Of a stretch of DNA of 64,000 bases, positions 45,897-59,103 are shown piece by piece. Source of the stretch: Tetrapyrgos nigripes (taxonomy: Eukaryota > Basidiomycota > Agaricomycetes > Agaricales > Campanellaceae); the NCBI GenBank assembly GCA_013368315.1, contig JAACJM010000356.1, forward strand, positions 1 through 64,000, written 5' to 3'. Every line of letters begins with the position of its first letter. Position 1 is the stretch's first letter. The position numbers were made by a program, and so were the translations under genes. The notes below the pieces were generated by a model. The model saw only the letters and a program-made list of their open reading frames with translations, searched no databases and was not told the DNA's origin.

Positions 45897-47288
45897 TCAA
45901 ACCACCACAGAATCTCCTCTACTGACTTCCTGAATATCATTCTCTCCATCTTGAGTGCCATGTGCCTGTGTGGATGCTGGTGGATCAGATTGGGATGATG
46001 GGGCAGGAGCTGCAAATTCCAGAGGTTGAGAAAAACTCTCGAGAATGGAGTCTTGTTGGTTCTTGTAGAGGTGGGAAAGGAGGATGATTGCAGTGGGATA
46101 GATTGTTTCCAGGTGGGGGATTATTATGCCCAGGTAGATTTCTACAGAATCATGATACCCTGGATTAAACAAACTGGGTATCTCTAGAATCTGGGTTTGA
46201 AATATCATTATTAGTATTCAAGTTCTAAGAATGCACAAATGATTACCTACCCAGGGAGTGCAATAGATTATACCAGACTGGACTAAGAGTATCAGTATCT
46301 GCTCGACTCGACTTTTTGTATTCAATTTGCCAAGGTGAGCTTTAACAGATTGTCTGTAATGCCTGAAGGAAATCAAGTTAAAGCCAGGAACTAGGGAGCC
46401 AACAGTTTGCTATGTGCTTACCAAGCCTTCTTTGCAATCAGAAGAGTTGCTGTGAGATTGGTGAAGACAAGTGATACTGACATTATCACTCTGATAGATT
46501 GAGGTGTGTACTGCATGGTATTAATGTAAGGCTGGGTTCAATAAAGCAACAAAAGATATACATACCAAATTTGCGTCAAGGACAGCTTTCATGGCAAGGA
46601 ATGCATCATATATACTGCATCCTAAACCCAGAAATGTCAGCTCAACAAATTTAATTTATCTGAGGTGAGTGTGGCATGAATTCTTACCCACTGATTGAGC
46701 AATACAGAAAAGAAGAATCCCTCTGGGAATAGGTTCCCTTTGAAAAATGATCCATGCCCTCCAAACCACAATGACATCCCCCAGGATATACTATTCGCAT
46801 ACACTTCAGTATTCAGGTAAGGAATTAGAATAGCACAGAGGAACTCACACTAATTCTTGTCACCACTATCTCCAGCACATCAGTCAGAATCATGGTTGGA
46901 ACAGGATCGTATGTCTGATATGCCAAACCCTGGATCTGAACTATATCAAATACCTGATTCATCACCAATAGCGCTGCTGAGCTTGTAAGCATGATTGCAC
47001 ATGCAACCACCAGAAACAATCGCATTGGTGACTGTCGAAGTCCTTGCTGACTAGGTCCATGTTTGAAATTGTGTCAGAAAAGTTTGGGACAAGCATACCA
47101 TAGCAGCAAGATGGTAGAAATGGTAATCAAGACCTCGATGCCTGGATAGCAAAGCAATGAATAGGGAGATACATCAAAGTTGAATGTTGGGTTCTGGACC
47201 TACCAAAGCAGAGTCCTTCAACTGCATTTAGCACTAAACTCTGTTGTATGGCCGTGACATCTGGAGATATAAGAAACAATGATTGCAT
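45897..47288 (-). CDS. Predicted seven-transmembrane protein, copy D
   Basis: Paralogue of copy C with the same start (MQSLFLISPDVTAIQ) and exon layout. Differences cluster in transmembrane segment 2 (TSSAALLVMNQVFDIVQ) and the following loop (DVLEIVVTRIS), and in the loop IPSLFNPGYHDS before segment 7. The tail PLEFAAPAPSSQSDPP...QEVSRGDSVVV is retained. No internal stop was found. Function unknown; probable membrane protein. Confidence 0.75.
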
Positions 47289-48218
47289 TCTCAACATTTT
47301 CGAGGATTGCAGTGGAGAAGAATTGGGTGCACAGGCTAGTGGTTGTTATAATGGCATTGTTTCTTCTGTCCTTAAATATCTGTCAGTTTGCTGTAGATCT
47401 CATTTCACTTGTTGCATATTTGGCTTTTGCACTGAAGCCGCTGTCCTCAGAATGATGCATATAGCTCTACTGTATGCACTGCAAGGGAGAGACTAGATGA
47501 GCCGATCTCTATGTTGATAGATATTCAAGGGGACACCTTGTTCCAAACTTGTTTAATACAAGGCAGAGACAAGGAACATTCCTATGTTGATGGATATTCA
47601 GCAGTCCTAGTTTGGATACCTTCAGTTGAGACTAGGTATTGACAGATGCACAAAGACTCTAGGATCTGAGCTGAGTATACCAATGATCAAGTTGCAGCAG
47701 CATCAACCTATCTAGCTAAGAGCCATATACGAGATGATTTCTCCCCCAAAGACAGAATCCAAACTTCATAGGAATGATCATGATGTGTATATGGTATGTG
47801 CCTCGCCTATAAGTGTAGGAACTGAGGCACCATACAAGGCATGAGAGGGTTTAGCAATGGAAGATCACACCTCACTTGGTTCATGGGCGCTGTTCCGGTC
47901 CTCAAGAAAGCAACAAGATCAGGTACATCAGGCTATGAGACGAGAAAGCGTTAAAATAGTCAAACCAGACATGAGGATCATGTAGCTACTATTACAATTA
48001 GTATTCCAACCACTCGGCTGAGGTGAGCTCTGCTCGCGCATTTCTAAGACGAGGTCGGCATCGAAGTCGGAAAAGAAGTCCGAGGCCGTTCCGAAATGTT
48101 GGAAATAGCCGAAACCGCAGACGCGCTGGCCATGCTGGTTTTGTTTAACTCGCCTTTCTTCTTTCCCTGCCAATTCGTCCCACTCGACTACTCCACCGAT
48201 TGCTACTCCATGTCCGCG
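47289..48218. other. 7TM gene 5' flank in Y2, no gene recognised
   Basis: Closely similar to 23004-23916; likely the promoter region of copy D and non-coding sequence. Confidence 0.4.
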
Positions 48219-49240
48219 TAACACAGTCACCCCAACAAAGTCTGAGCAACCAACGAAACCGTTTCGTTGAGATTACCAGGGCGTACAAAGCGTGAGTTCT
48301 CCTTCTCCCTTGTGTCCTGGCGTCTTACTTCCATCCTCCTTCCTGTCCACATCGATATCCACATGCCATGTCAACCCGCCTGTACTACTTCTCTGTTCCA
48401 ACCATCATCCTTCCACGCGTCTTTCTCGCCCGCTTATTTGACCTGCTTCCCGCCCTTACCCATCTCCTCACTTCCCAAACCCTTCACGAAAAACCAAAAA
48501 CAGTCTCACCAACGAAACCATCCGCCGCCGTAACTGGGAACAATACGGTCATCCCGACGGATGTCAAGTCTTCATGGGCATCGCCATCCCTAGATATCTC
48601 GTCAAGGGCCCAAACCGATACTATGTCCTGGCATTCTACGGAGCTGTCTTTGGTGGTGTATTACCTGGAATGGTTGGCCGTTGGTGGTTTGGGTCCAGGC
48701 AGGAAACGAAAGACGGTATCAACACAAAGTCCACTGCTGTTTTCTTCAAGGGTCTCGAGCAGGATAGGCTTCGGGTGTGAAGGATGTGGTGGGGCGTTGG
48801 GTGGGGCGTATATCCATGAGACGCATGGTGTGTGAAGAATGAGGAGGGGAAGGGGGAAGAAGTGGTATGGGTGCGGGTACAGGTGCGGGGAAGGATAAGT
48901 TTGTCGAGATGAGGAGAGAGGTGGAGGGACTCGAGAGGTTGGAGGGGGAGGTGAGGAGGTGGGGAAGGGATGACTCAAGTGCCGAAGGCCAAGGCCAACC
49001 CAAGGCCAACTCATCAAATCCAATAGACCTTCCAACAACGACGATACTGCCAACTTCCCGCCAACATTGAAGGAACCCCCCAACCCCCTCTCAGCGTCAT
49101 CGCCAGATAGTGGAACACCATTCAGAAACTCGTTCAGGGAGGGGAAGGATACAGAGCGTTGGTGCTGACCCAGGTGCATTTGTTGAGGTTGGAGTTCAGG
49201 GTTGCGAGGTTGACGGAAGGTGAGTTAGGTCTCCGTCTTG
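48219..49240 (+). pseudogene. SEC63: SEC63 fragment, copy in Y2
   Basis: HPNKV is followed at once by TGA, then FVEITRAYKA, an intron donor at 48292, and NWEQYGHPDG (48525-48560). Next comes MGIAIPRYLVKGPNRYYVL, a membrane segment with GGVLPGMVGRWWFGSRQ, then ETKDGINTKSTAVFFKGLEQD, a clear SEC63 signature (48570-48770). A frame shift follows; then ALVLTQVHLLRLE near 49160 matches a later SEC63 helix. N- and C-terminal regions are missing. This is the best preserved of three relics. Confidence 0.8.
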
Positions 49241-51060
49241 CTGGTTGTCTGTCTTTCTCGCTATATCCCATTGGGATTTTGGTGTCGGTGCCTCGCTGTG
49301 GACACTGTGTTTGCTATCGGAGGTGCTTTCAGCGTTCTCTTTTATGCTTGACGAACTAACTAACGACTCTTTCCCCCTCTTTCCTTCTCAGCCTTTAACT
49401 GGGGAGGTGACGTTGTAGTCGGAGTGGGAGTTCTGGGGTGGATACATCATCAAAATAAACGCCGACACGGACAGTCTCACCCGCATTATCACATTTCTCG
49501 TCAACACCTTTCTCGTCGTCCCAGTCAAAGCCGATAAAACCCTCAGAGACCTTTCTTAATTAACCTCCCCCGGCCTCGGATGACGGGATACCGAACCAGC
49601 CCAAAACCAAACTCGCACCACAAATCCCAAACCCCAAATTTCGCTCTATCTACGTCGGTCCAGCTCGGTGCCATAGCGAATACGAGACCACACGCTACGT
49701 TATTCGTAGACTTGCCTTATCTACTCCAGCGTGAGGTCAGCGTCCGTCGAAGCGAGGAGAGGGATAGGAGGGAGGGGAGGGGAGGGGGGGGGGCACAGGT
49801 GGGCGCAGGGCATTGGGGGAGGGGATGAAGACGAGAGCATTGAGCATTTCCGTACCATCAAGGTTGCAGGGGAGGCTGGGAAAAGGGGACGTGAGTATAG
49901 AGCATCGGCTTAGCGAAGTTTGTGATCGAAGTGGGAGGTCAACGTCCGGGTATGCGTAGAAGGTGCGCTGACTTGGAATATTTTCGTCCCTTTGTCACTT
50001 TCCCCACCTTTTTGCTCGACTGTTTTCTGGAATTTTCCATTTCGATTTGGTGGTTTTAGTTGCGTGCGCAACGCAAAGCTTGGGCTGGAGTCTTGGATCA
50101 TACTTTCCCCACTCCCTCTCCTCCTTCCATGCAGTGCTCTTAGACTATGAGCCTCTTGGATTTTCGGGGCCTTTTGGCTTCGGGTCTCATTTTCTCCTTC
50201 TCTGCCCATTCCCCCTTTTGATCACTCTTTTCGCTATCTTGCAACGCCTTTAGACCCTTACTCACTTCTGCCTCAGGTTCTCATGCTCGTCCAGAACAAC
50301 CCCGTCTACCCCTCCTCCACCTCAATTCAATGCCAAGGAAATGACTGGTAAACTTTGTGTCACAGTCCTGGTCTATTACCCAAACTGGATCTCCCCCTAC
50401 TGCCTTCCTCTCTCCATGATAGACCCTTTGCGAACAAGTCCTCAAGATAACGAAATACCTTCTTGGTCTGTTATCCACTGGCTGGCAAGCGGTGGGACTG
50501 GGTATATATATGTGTTCTTGTATGCTGCTTCAATCAATCTTACTAACATATAATATTTGACCTCTTTCCAGATTGTTGATTCGTTGTGCTGCCCGCCACA
50601 CATTGCACACGACATATGTATTTTAGTATTCGCATCCTAGGTACATAGTAGCCTTTCCACTTTCATCCTCTGCTACCAGCGCTACTGATGTTATTTTTCA
50701 CTGGTGTTCCCTAGCGTTTTCCCGCTCGTGCTCGCCATTCTTCTTTGAGTTATGTGTGATGGCGACACTGTGGCTGAGAATCACATTTGGAATAGCTATG
50801 TATGTATCAGGTCCTCGCCTTCTCAGTTTTCCGTTCAACGCTGACTCCGATTGTCCAGACATGAGCTTCAATTTGAGGATGGGTTCTGCAGACTTTGGGA
50901 ACGTTATGCTTATGGGAAGGTGTTACTTGGTATTGAGGGATAGGTTCATACCAGAAAGTATATATACTTTCATGTAATGTAGTGGCTTATCTATCTGAAT
51001 ATATACGTTTGCGTTGATACATTTCTGTTTGAATCCTGGAGTTGAGCCTCCGAACTTGCA
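49241..51060. other. Segment Y right part, no gene recognised
   Basis: Same content as 24841-25376 joined to 27143-28500. It holds the empty site for the 25377-27140 element near 49690-49706. Confidence 0.4.
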
Positions 51061-51089
51061 GAGATGGTAGATTTCATGACTTCTCGCGT

Positions 51090-51690
51090 TGGATTTTTAT
51101 TTCTGTTTTTATTGCAGGGTAGGTTACTGGTTGGATACACCTCGTCGGGAGCACAAGCCGATACTAGTTATGGCGTTTTATGGAATCGTTCTCGGTGGTG
51201 TCTTGTCGAAAGTGATCCACCGCTGGTCGTTTGGGTTGAGGCAGGAAGCGAAAGACGCTATCAACGCAGAGTCAGCTGCTGCGTTCTTCAAGGGACTCAA
51301 GCAGGATTCAGGTGTGAAGGATGTGGTGGGGGGTTGGGTGGGGCGTATAAACATGAGACGCATAGTGTGAAGAAGGGGGGGGGGGGAGTGGTGCACGTGC
51401 GGAGAAGAATAACTTTATCTGGATGAGGAGAGAGGTGGAGGGACTTGACAGGTTGGAGGGGGATTAGGAGGTGGGGAAGTGATGGCTCGAGTGCCGAAGG
51501 CCAAGGCCGAGTCATCGAATCCGATAAACCTTCCAACAACGACACCGCCAATATCAAAAGAACTCCGCAACCCAGGTAGTGGAACATCATTCGCAAACTC
51601 GTTCATGGAGGGGGGTGGTATACGGCTTTAGTGCTGGCTTATGCGCATTTCTTGAGGTTGGAGGCTAGGGTTGCGGGTTGAGGAAGGTGA
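51090..51690 (+). pseudogene. SEC63: Third SEC63 fragment
   Basis: The sequence reads LVMAFYGIVLGGVLSKVIHRW, then EAKDAINAESAAAFFKGLKQDSGVKDVVGG, matching the SEC63 region just after its J domain. A more distant match (ALVLAYAHFLRLEARVAG) lies near 51625-51680. The J domain end is absent, and the frame breaks near 51365 in a poly-G tract. It lies outside segment Y, 0.1 kb from the next gene. Confidence 0.75.
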
Positions 51691-51794
51691 GTTGGTTTTC
51701 CATCTTCATAGTTGTCTATCTTGTTATATTCCGTTGGGAATTTGTCACTTTTGGTGTCAGTGCCTCGATGTGGGTACTGTGTTTGCTTTCGCTT

Positions 51795-53487
51795 CTATCG
51801 TCGCAACTTAACAAGCTGGTCACTCATCAGTGAGCTACGAGGAGCAAGCATTGACATCGCTTCCATGACCAAGTCAACGCAACTCTGTATCTCAGCTTGC
51901 ACTCGCCCCCTGGCTTCCTGAGCTGAAAGTACTTGAGCGATGATGCGCCAGAGTATCTGCACCGATGTGAGTCAAACACGCACATCCTACACAAACAATA
52001 ACACTCACGGCCATGATAGGATCCACAAATGCAGCTCTCCGTAAATCAACCATGGCTATCATCCGTGCTGCTTCTTTCGCAGCCTCGAGTTGGAATTGTT
52101 GAGCTCGGGCACGTTCGCTGGAGCTAGAGGGATTTGTGGCCTCGTACAAGGAGTATAATTTGATCAACGCCACTCTAGCGAGAGTGTGTATGACGAGAAG
52201 TGCTCGTTTTCTTGAACTGCCGTTTCCAGGTGAACCTGATTCGGACTCAGTGGATTCTTGGATGGATTCGATAGAAGGTAGTTCTGTGATGAATCGGGCT
52301 GTCAGAACTGCTAGATTGTTGAATACGCTCAAGAACTGTTGGCCGGAAGTGGAACCTTCGGCAACCCGGTTCTCTAATTCAAACGTCTGCTCGAGTAATA
52401 TGCAAGCTTTGCTATGAGAAGCCATTGGTGAGTTTCCATTATCGGGAGCATTGGCTAGGAATTTCTGAATGGTGCTGCTGTTTCGTGTGGATGGGCCCAG
52501 ACGGACCTAAAATCGTTTCAGCTCATTTTCATGAGAATAGAAGGTCGAGAACCCGCCGCTGTGTTCTCCTGGAGAGGCAGACGTGACAGAAAGAACCTGT
52601 GCTGTACTTGCCACGGCTCTGGAGAGTAATCCAGGTTCTAGAGCACTAAGCTGGGAAGAGTGCGAGAGGCGGCAAGCTATCAGAAATACTGTGTACATCA
52701 AGGCAGGAGTAACTGGGTATGTTGGAGAGGACGAGACGACCGAGTTACAGAACTCTGAGAAGTCGAGGAAGAAACCGAGATCAGCTGAATATGGAACGAA
52801 GGTATTTAGGCTAAAATTTTCATCAGCATAACATAGATAGATAAGAGTGCACATTGACTCACAGTGTTTGGCGTACTTGAATAGGCACGTCTCCAAGTCT
52901 TTGAGCCGATGGCGGCCTGCTTGGGGCTGAAACGGAGGGTTCACGAGAATGCAAAGCAGATCCTGGACGGCTTAGGAGACCAAATTGTGCTGAAAAATCG
53001 TGTTTTAGTGCCCTATAAGTGCGGCTGACAGTGAAAAACGACGTACACCAGACATTTTGTGCTTTGGCAGTCATACTGGCCTTATACGATGCATAAGGAT
53101 CGTGGAGATAGATTGTCTGTCCAGAACTCGCTGACGCGATCGAATGTTCCTGTTCATGTATCCGGCTCTCCAATTCGGCAATCTGTTCCTCCAGATGCTC
53201 GATCTGAGAGCTCCCTCTCCCTGGATACTCACAATCACGGAATCGACCTGTAGTAGAACGTTCGCAGTTTGAGCATCTTGGCAGTGCGCCGTCGCATCTC
53301 TGTTGGAACGCAACGGGTGTAAGTACACACTGACAACAGTCGGTCAAAGTCGAGGCTCACTATTCTACGTTGCCTGCGTGCCTATGTGTCAGATTATTCT
53401 GGTCGGGAATGATGGATTGGATGCGACATACCGGCAATTGGAACAAGAGCTGCCTCTTGTCATTCTCCGTGCAGACGATGAAGACAT
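51795..53487 (-). CDS. Zn2Cys6 fungal transcription factor, short form
   Basis: Likely a nuclear DNA-binding regulator. Seven exons (53432-53487, 53369-53381, 53047-53299, 52863-52989, 52597-52810, 52009-52506, 51795-51956) sum to 1323 nt, 440 aa, without stops. Exon 2 is a 13-nt microexon. The cluster reads CSNCRHAGNRCDGALPRCSN then C after ten residues: CX2CX6CX6CX2CX10C, with AGN where most members have RK(I/V). A coiled-coil follows (IEHLEEQIAELESRI), then a partial fungal transcription-factor domain (VPYSADLGFFLDFSEF, LMYTVFLIACRLSH). The middle of that domain, about 200 residues in relatives, seems missing between exons 5 and 6, whose donor GTTCTT is weak. The C-terminus (LARVALIKLYSLYE; MVDLRRAAFVDPIMA) fits the family. 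Targets unknown. Confidence 0.75.
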
Positions 53488-54379
53488 ATTCGGATACCTG
53501 AGCTAGATTGAGTCGCTCTGTGCGCTTGGGATGTTGTGAAGAATGTGAGCTATCATCTTCATGGATTCTTTTTAAATCGAAACAGAACATTTGAAGTGCC
53601 AAATTCAGAAAGTATCCTAGGTGTTTCGTTGAACGAGCTTGTGGACCTCAGGCAAATCTCGGTACTCTGAGGATCGACAGTGAATACGACTAATACTACA
53701 GGTACTAGGACCGTAGTCAAAATGAATAGAAAATCTTTAAAGCGACCTATTAGACTGAGTCATGAATAAATGAAGTGGCGGCATGGCGTACGGGTTCTTT
53801 GATGATACTATAGAAAAACCACAGTGAAGGCTCCGTTGGTGACTGGATACTTTTGTTTCTGATGATTATACGTTTGCAGATGTCCATGGTAGGTGGTTGG
53901 ATATGAAATTCGAAGCTGTAATTCGAAGCTGTGCCCAAGCTTAGTCAGATTGTTTAGGGCCGGTCACTCTCCTGCGAAAGTAAAATTTTCAACATTACAT
54001 CCTCTCCGTTATGTCTGGTTCCCTTCTCAACTTGTAGGCCATTATTGTTTTGAGACTCTTTCTATCAGCATGCGTATCCCTTGCCAGGTTTCTTTGATAG
54101 TCGACTTGGAAGGTTGAGTGGCTAAATGTTTGGTACGTTTGAATAATGCTGTGACTTGCATACTTGCCATTGAGTCTGACGCGCTTTTCTACCCGCTCTT
54201 AATAGTCTCTTGGAATGCTAAGACCCTCTTACACTGGAAAGGGCCGAGAGTGAGTAGGCGTTTGGTGGTAACGATCTAACTTGCCGATTCATAATAGTCT
54301 TTTCTTGCTATATTGATAGCGATATCTTGTTTCAGCCTTTGTCTTCCCTTTGCATATGTACGCGCTGCGGTGGAACTAA
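53488..54379. other. Intergenic, no gene recognised
   Basis: Upstream of the transcription factor; presumably includes its promoter. No other coding exon or repeat was seen. Confidence 0.5.
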
Positions 54380-54630
54380 CACTGCGGGCGGCCATTGATA
54401 TTTGTAGGCATTTTTGTTGGGACTTAAATTACGAAAATTTTACACGATTTCTAGGTTGATAAGAGTCAAAGTATTTGTCGCTGAAATGCCAGCTTTAAAT
54501 GGAAAGCTGGCATTATCAGCGGCAAATACTGGCAAATAATTTGACTCTTATCAGCCTAGAAATCGTGCTAAAAATTCGTAATTTAAGTCCCAACAAAAAT
54601 GCTTGCAAATATCAATGGCCGCCCGCAGTG
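54380..54630. mobile_element. Palindromic MITE (251 bp)
   Basis: Almost the whole element is an inverted repeat: arms of about 110 bp meet at a short loop around GCTTTAAATGGAAAGC (near 54485-54515). Termini are CACTGCGGGCGGCC and its inverse, flanked by TAA at 54377-54379 and 54631-54633. The TAA duplication fits PIF/Harbinger-type MITEs; the CACTG termini with a 3-bp duplication also fit CACTA. No coding capacity. Confidence 0.93.
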
Positions 54631-54633
54631 TAA

Positions 54634-56041
54634 TCCATGTTCACTGTAGTTGTCCCATCCCCGTGGATGAGCTGTGTTCAGGCCATCCATGATCAGACGG
54701 AACGTCAGCATAGCTGACCAGCTTCGAGAGGTGGGCCAAAAGTGGTACCAGAAGGATTCCTACCCTTCTCTCGCAACAGTGTGATCATTTGTGAGTATCA
54801 GCTATTCTTCGCACCCGTTCTCAGCATGCTTGAGGCATTTGGCTTTACGCAGCTTTCTAGGTGCAAGAAACCTATCTCAGCTACCTTCAGGCTTTGCCCG
54901 CCATTCTGAGAAACTTTTCTTCCTTTTTTTACCCCTTATGCTCTTGCTCTTCGGGACAATGCACTGACTCCTGTTCTCCTAGGTCTGTACGTCGCTCGTC
55001 ATGATGTCTCAGAGACCCAGAACCGCCAGCCGATGTAGATGAGCTATTAGTATTCATGCGTGTTTCATAGTACATACTATTCCTTCTCGTTGCCTTTGAC
55101 ATTATATTCATCTTACTCTAATTCGTCTTCTGTCTCGCTCTATCTTTTTTGTCACTTGATGGTTGGATTTTCGATTGTGGTAATAGTATGTAACAGAGTG
55201 TAATGAAGACTGAAGACTAGAGATTGTTCATTATCAGGCCCTAATTGGAGAGGCGAGTTTCCTTTTCACTTTTTACCCTATGTCTGTTCTTTGCCACTAC
55301 GGTGGTTTTTATTTTCCTATCTGCTTTATGAGTTGTATTTGACGAGAATGATGTTTAGATTTGCTTTGCAGGTGCGCTTGACGATATTCCTCCTCTCAGC
55401 ATTCATCACTCAATCACCAGGCTCAATAATGACTTCTACCTCAAGGGTCCCTCACGCCTTTCTACTCACCTCGCTACATTTGTTCGGTGATTGAACACTT
55501 CCTAACCTCCCGTCCTATCCAAAGTGTCATGATCGTCGGCGCCTTCAAACCTACGGTGCAGTTACACATATGTACAGTCCTCCTGTTGGTCCTCCAAGCT
55601 CCTTTGGGTTTCTTCGTGACTCGTATCCTTCGCTCCAGATTCCACTGGTCTTCTCCCTTGGCCCATCATCGATCCTAGACCTACTCTCCTCGTTCGCTTC
55701 ATTCTTTCCAGTAGCGCTAGTGAGCGCTCTGACAATGTGTAAGACTGACTGCTTTCTATGTTTTCTACCGTCCTACTTGCTTGTATACGTGTACGTCACT
55801 GTTGTCTCTCGATGGACTTTCCTATGTATACCGTCTCGCACCGTGTCCGTGTTCTTCCACGATGCATATTCCTTTGCTCATACCCAACCACTATGTATGT
55901 AGGACAATATAAACCATCCTCCTGTCTCACAGGTACAGTTGGTATCGGGTCACTAACGTTAACCAGTCTTACTGAGGATCCCAGGATCTTAGTATGTTGA
56001 TGTGTTGAGGTACTAATTGTGCCCTGACGCCAATCTTTATG
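54634..56041. other. Stretch without a recognised gene
   Basis: Several frames of about 60-110 codons are open, none with a domain I recognise or a clear splice pattern. The part next to 56042 may be segment X sequence whose X1 counterpart lies beyond the copia element, outside the window. Confidence 0.35.
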
Positions 56042-59000
56042 CATACATGGATGGAGATATGTGCCTATCTTGTTGGTCTTCAATTGGTCGTACGCCAGGT
56101 TCCTCGACACGACCATCCACCATCAAACATTAGATACGCCAGGCTCCTCATTGCTTGGAGGGGGCTGTGCCAGACCTTTGTTCCACTGTTCCATCGTCCC
56201 ATGTATCCGTGGAGGACCGAAGGTTGCGGTGTACGTTTACTTTCATAATACTTATGTCCATTCCATTCCCTCTGAAGTATACCCAACGCCTATTGAGATT
56301 GTTGTATGTAGCTCAAATGTGGGTCAAATGTGGGTTCTCGTGTAACTTTCCATGAATGTAAAATTATTGACCTCGGTCGGGCGTGCGTGTGGTGATAATA
56401 ATCATGCGACACGTATTGGTATGCAAAAACAATATGAAATGCTGCGGACCTGCCGAGTACGAGTACTACAAGGATAAGATGACGACGACAAGTAAGCTCT
56501 GATTTTGATTTTGATCAAGAATCTTCGGACGAGAGAAGGTGCGCAGTGCCGAGTCTGCCGTGTTGACAGAAAAGGATATATGTTCCCGGGATCCGAATAG
56601 TGCGACTGGCGAGCGACTGGCATTCTATGCACTGGCTTATCTTTCCCTAACTTGCGTTGGGTTTGCTCCATTGGGACCGCTACTTGAAGGCATCGACAAT
56701 AACAGACAACGACTAGACTGATGCGTCATGCGTCTCAAGAACGAATCGTGAGGATGTAGCGGATTTCATTGGTGACGAAAGACGAGGCACTAGTAGAGTT
56801 GAGGGCCGTGAAAACGGAGGCTGACATGGACAACACTTCCCCCACTGCTTTCACCATCGCTTTGGTCCTTCTCATTTCGTCATTCTAGCTCTATCCCCTC
56901 GCGAAGGTATTCTTGTCTAAACCTGCCGAACCGAACAACGCGACACGCCAATGGGGAAGACCAACCACCAAAACCCAACAAACCCAAACTCAAACCCTCC
57001 CGAAATCTCCCTCTATCCTCGTCGGACAAATTGCTCAACGCTATAACCATTTCAGTAAAGTTGATAACGGAACGCCCTTCTCGAATCCGAAATCGCAAGT
57101 TCGTTCAGCTGCGCTGTCAACGCCAGCACTACCGATACGTGGACAAGGGACGACATGAGGATAACAGCATAGCGCGTAGTTTGGGAAAAGGGGAGGGAGA
57201 GAGAGAGGAATTATAAGGGAGGAGGGGATAGAGCGATGTTGATGTAGCAAGAGGGACGAGAGCACGTTATGGGTAGGTTGAGGGGGAGGCAGAGGTGAGT
57301 AAATGATCTATCAGTGTCACCGCGTCAGGCTAGGCTAATCCGTCTTTTTGCCTCTTTTCCTTCCTTTCCTTGCTTGACTGCTATGTTTAGTTTGCGTTCG
57401 CATACCTATTCAGTCTACATCTTACGACGACTGCAAGAATCGTTTCATCTCGTCTCATCTCATCTCATCTCTCGGACCTCTCCGCAACTCTTCTGACATC
57501 TTGTCACGTCTTCGCCCAGTCATCAACATCAACATCAACATCACTATCAAACCGCAGCTGAGGAACACGCAACACGCAACCCGTTTTCAACAGCAGTTCC
57601 GCACGCGTCATCTACCGTTACTCAATGACAACGTGGATCCGGGCAACACATACAGAACTCGCACGAATCGTCCCAGACCCAATCAACTGGACAGAAGCTT
57701 GTAGTACTGCGAAAGTCTGACTAGGGGGCAGATGGTCATGTCAATCCGAGACGTAAGAGGGTCGCACAATTATCTTTTTTTTCCTGACCATTTTCCTGTT
57801 TATTCTTTCCTCAGACGAAGCGCCGGGGAGGATACTCCTGGATGTTTGGGAACATTTCACCAGTAGGAAGTGGATGTCTCATGTGTCTACTCTACGCCGC
57901 CTCTGTCGGGGTATTGACTTTGCCCTTAGTTTTTTTAAAAATCTTTCTCTATTTTGTTTTTGGTCTGAGCAACGTGCTTTCGGTTAGGGATGGTTGACGT
58001 TAGATATGCAGTATCTGCCCTTTCACTGTCAAGGGTCCTGGATTGTCTTCCCGGCCGTCCGCAACAGTCTCTTACCACATTGGACATTGCAGAGAGCCCC
58101 CCCGGGGACAGTAAGAGAGGATGACCGAGGTTGGGGTGATTATGGTGCAAGGCTTATCTATGGCCGTGTCAATCGTGGACCTTTGCTTTTTCTTCTTGTC
58201 TTTTCGTTTTTTCTTCGTTATCGTTTTTCCTCCTCATTGTTCGTCTTCCTACAGAGCCGCCCATTGGGGGTTTGAGGAGCGATAAGGCAAGAAGACTATA
58301 AGTCTGTCATATCTGACTGATGAGGGGCGAAGGAGAGGGGGAGATATGTCTCTTCACCTTCCAACATGTGATGACGAAGACAGCCTCATTCTCGTGCTCA
58401 TTATTTTTTAAAATTCCTTGCCTTTGTCCTTGCCATGCTTTGTATTGTTCCGGGTTCCCTTCCTCCGTGAACGCTACCACTAGATACCCGTAGGAAGTTT
58501 GACTTTTATCGCTTCTCCGCTTGTCTCCCCGTTACTTTACATTCCCATTGGCCTTCAATCTCGTTCTGAAATCGGAAGAATGGAGACCAAAGGCTTTGCA
58601 ATGCGTTGAATAATGGCTGTACTGCCAGCAATCGAAGCGCGGATCGGAGTTAAAAAGACAATCATTGATCAAGAATCAAGCCGATAGTATGTATAATCAA
58701 AGAAACTACAAGTAGAACACCTCATCGGCTATGCATTGGCAGCAAGGTTGTGGGCATAGTGCGTAAAGAAAGAAAACCGGATTTCGAATATTAAGGTCCG
58801 CGACTGAGGCGTTCGCTGAGGATGGACGGGTAAAGGGTGGGGTGGCAGCTCGTCGACGGGCAAGGGGAAGGGATATTTGGGATGTGAGTGAGACCCTCGA
58901 AGTAAGGAACAATGGGGGGGGGGTTGTTGATGTGAAAAAGGCAGCAGTGAAGTGGGGAAGGTTGAGGCTGGGTATCGTGGGATGATTTTCTTTTCTTGTT

Positions 59001-59103
59001 TGGGGGTCTCTTCGTTTTCTTCTTTTCTTTGTATCTTTATGTTCTGGGGACGATATGGGAGGTGGAGAGTTTTGGAGGGGGGGGCTTACTTCTATTCTCA
59101 TTC

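Larger units (their letters stand above)
45465..51000. repeat. Segment Y, copy 2 (Y2)
   Basis: Matches 21238-28500 less the 25377-27140 element. It carries 7TM copy D and a SEC63 relic in the same order and orientation. Confidence 0.85.
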
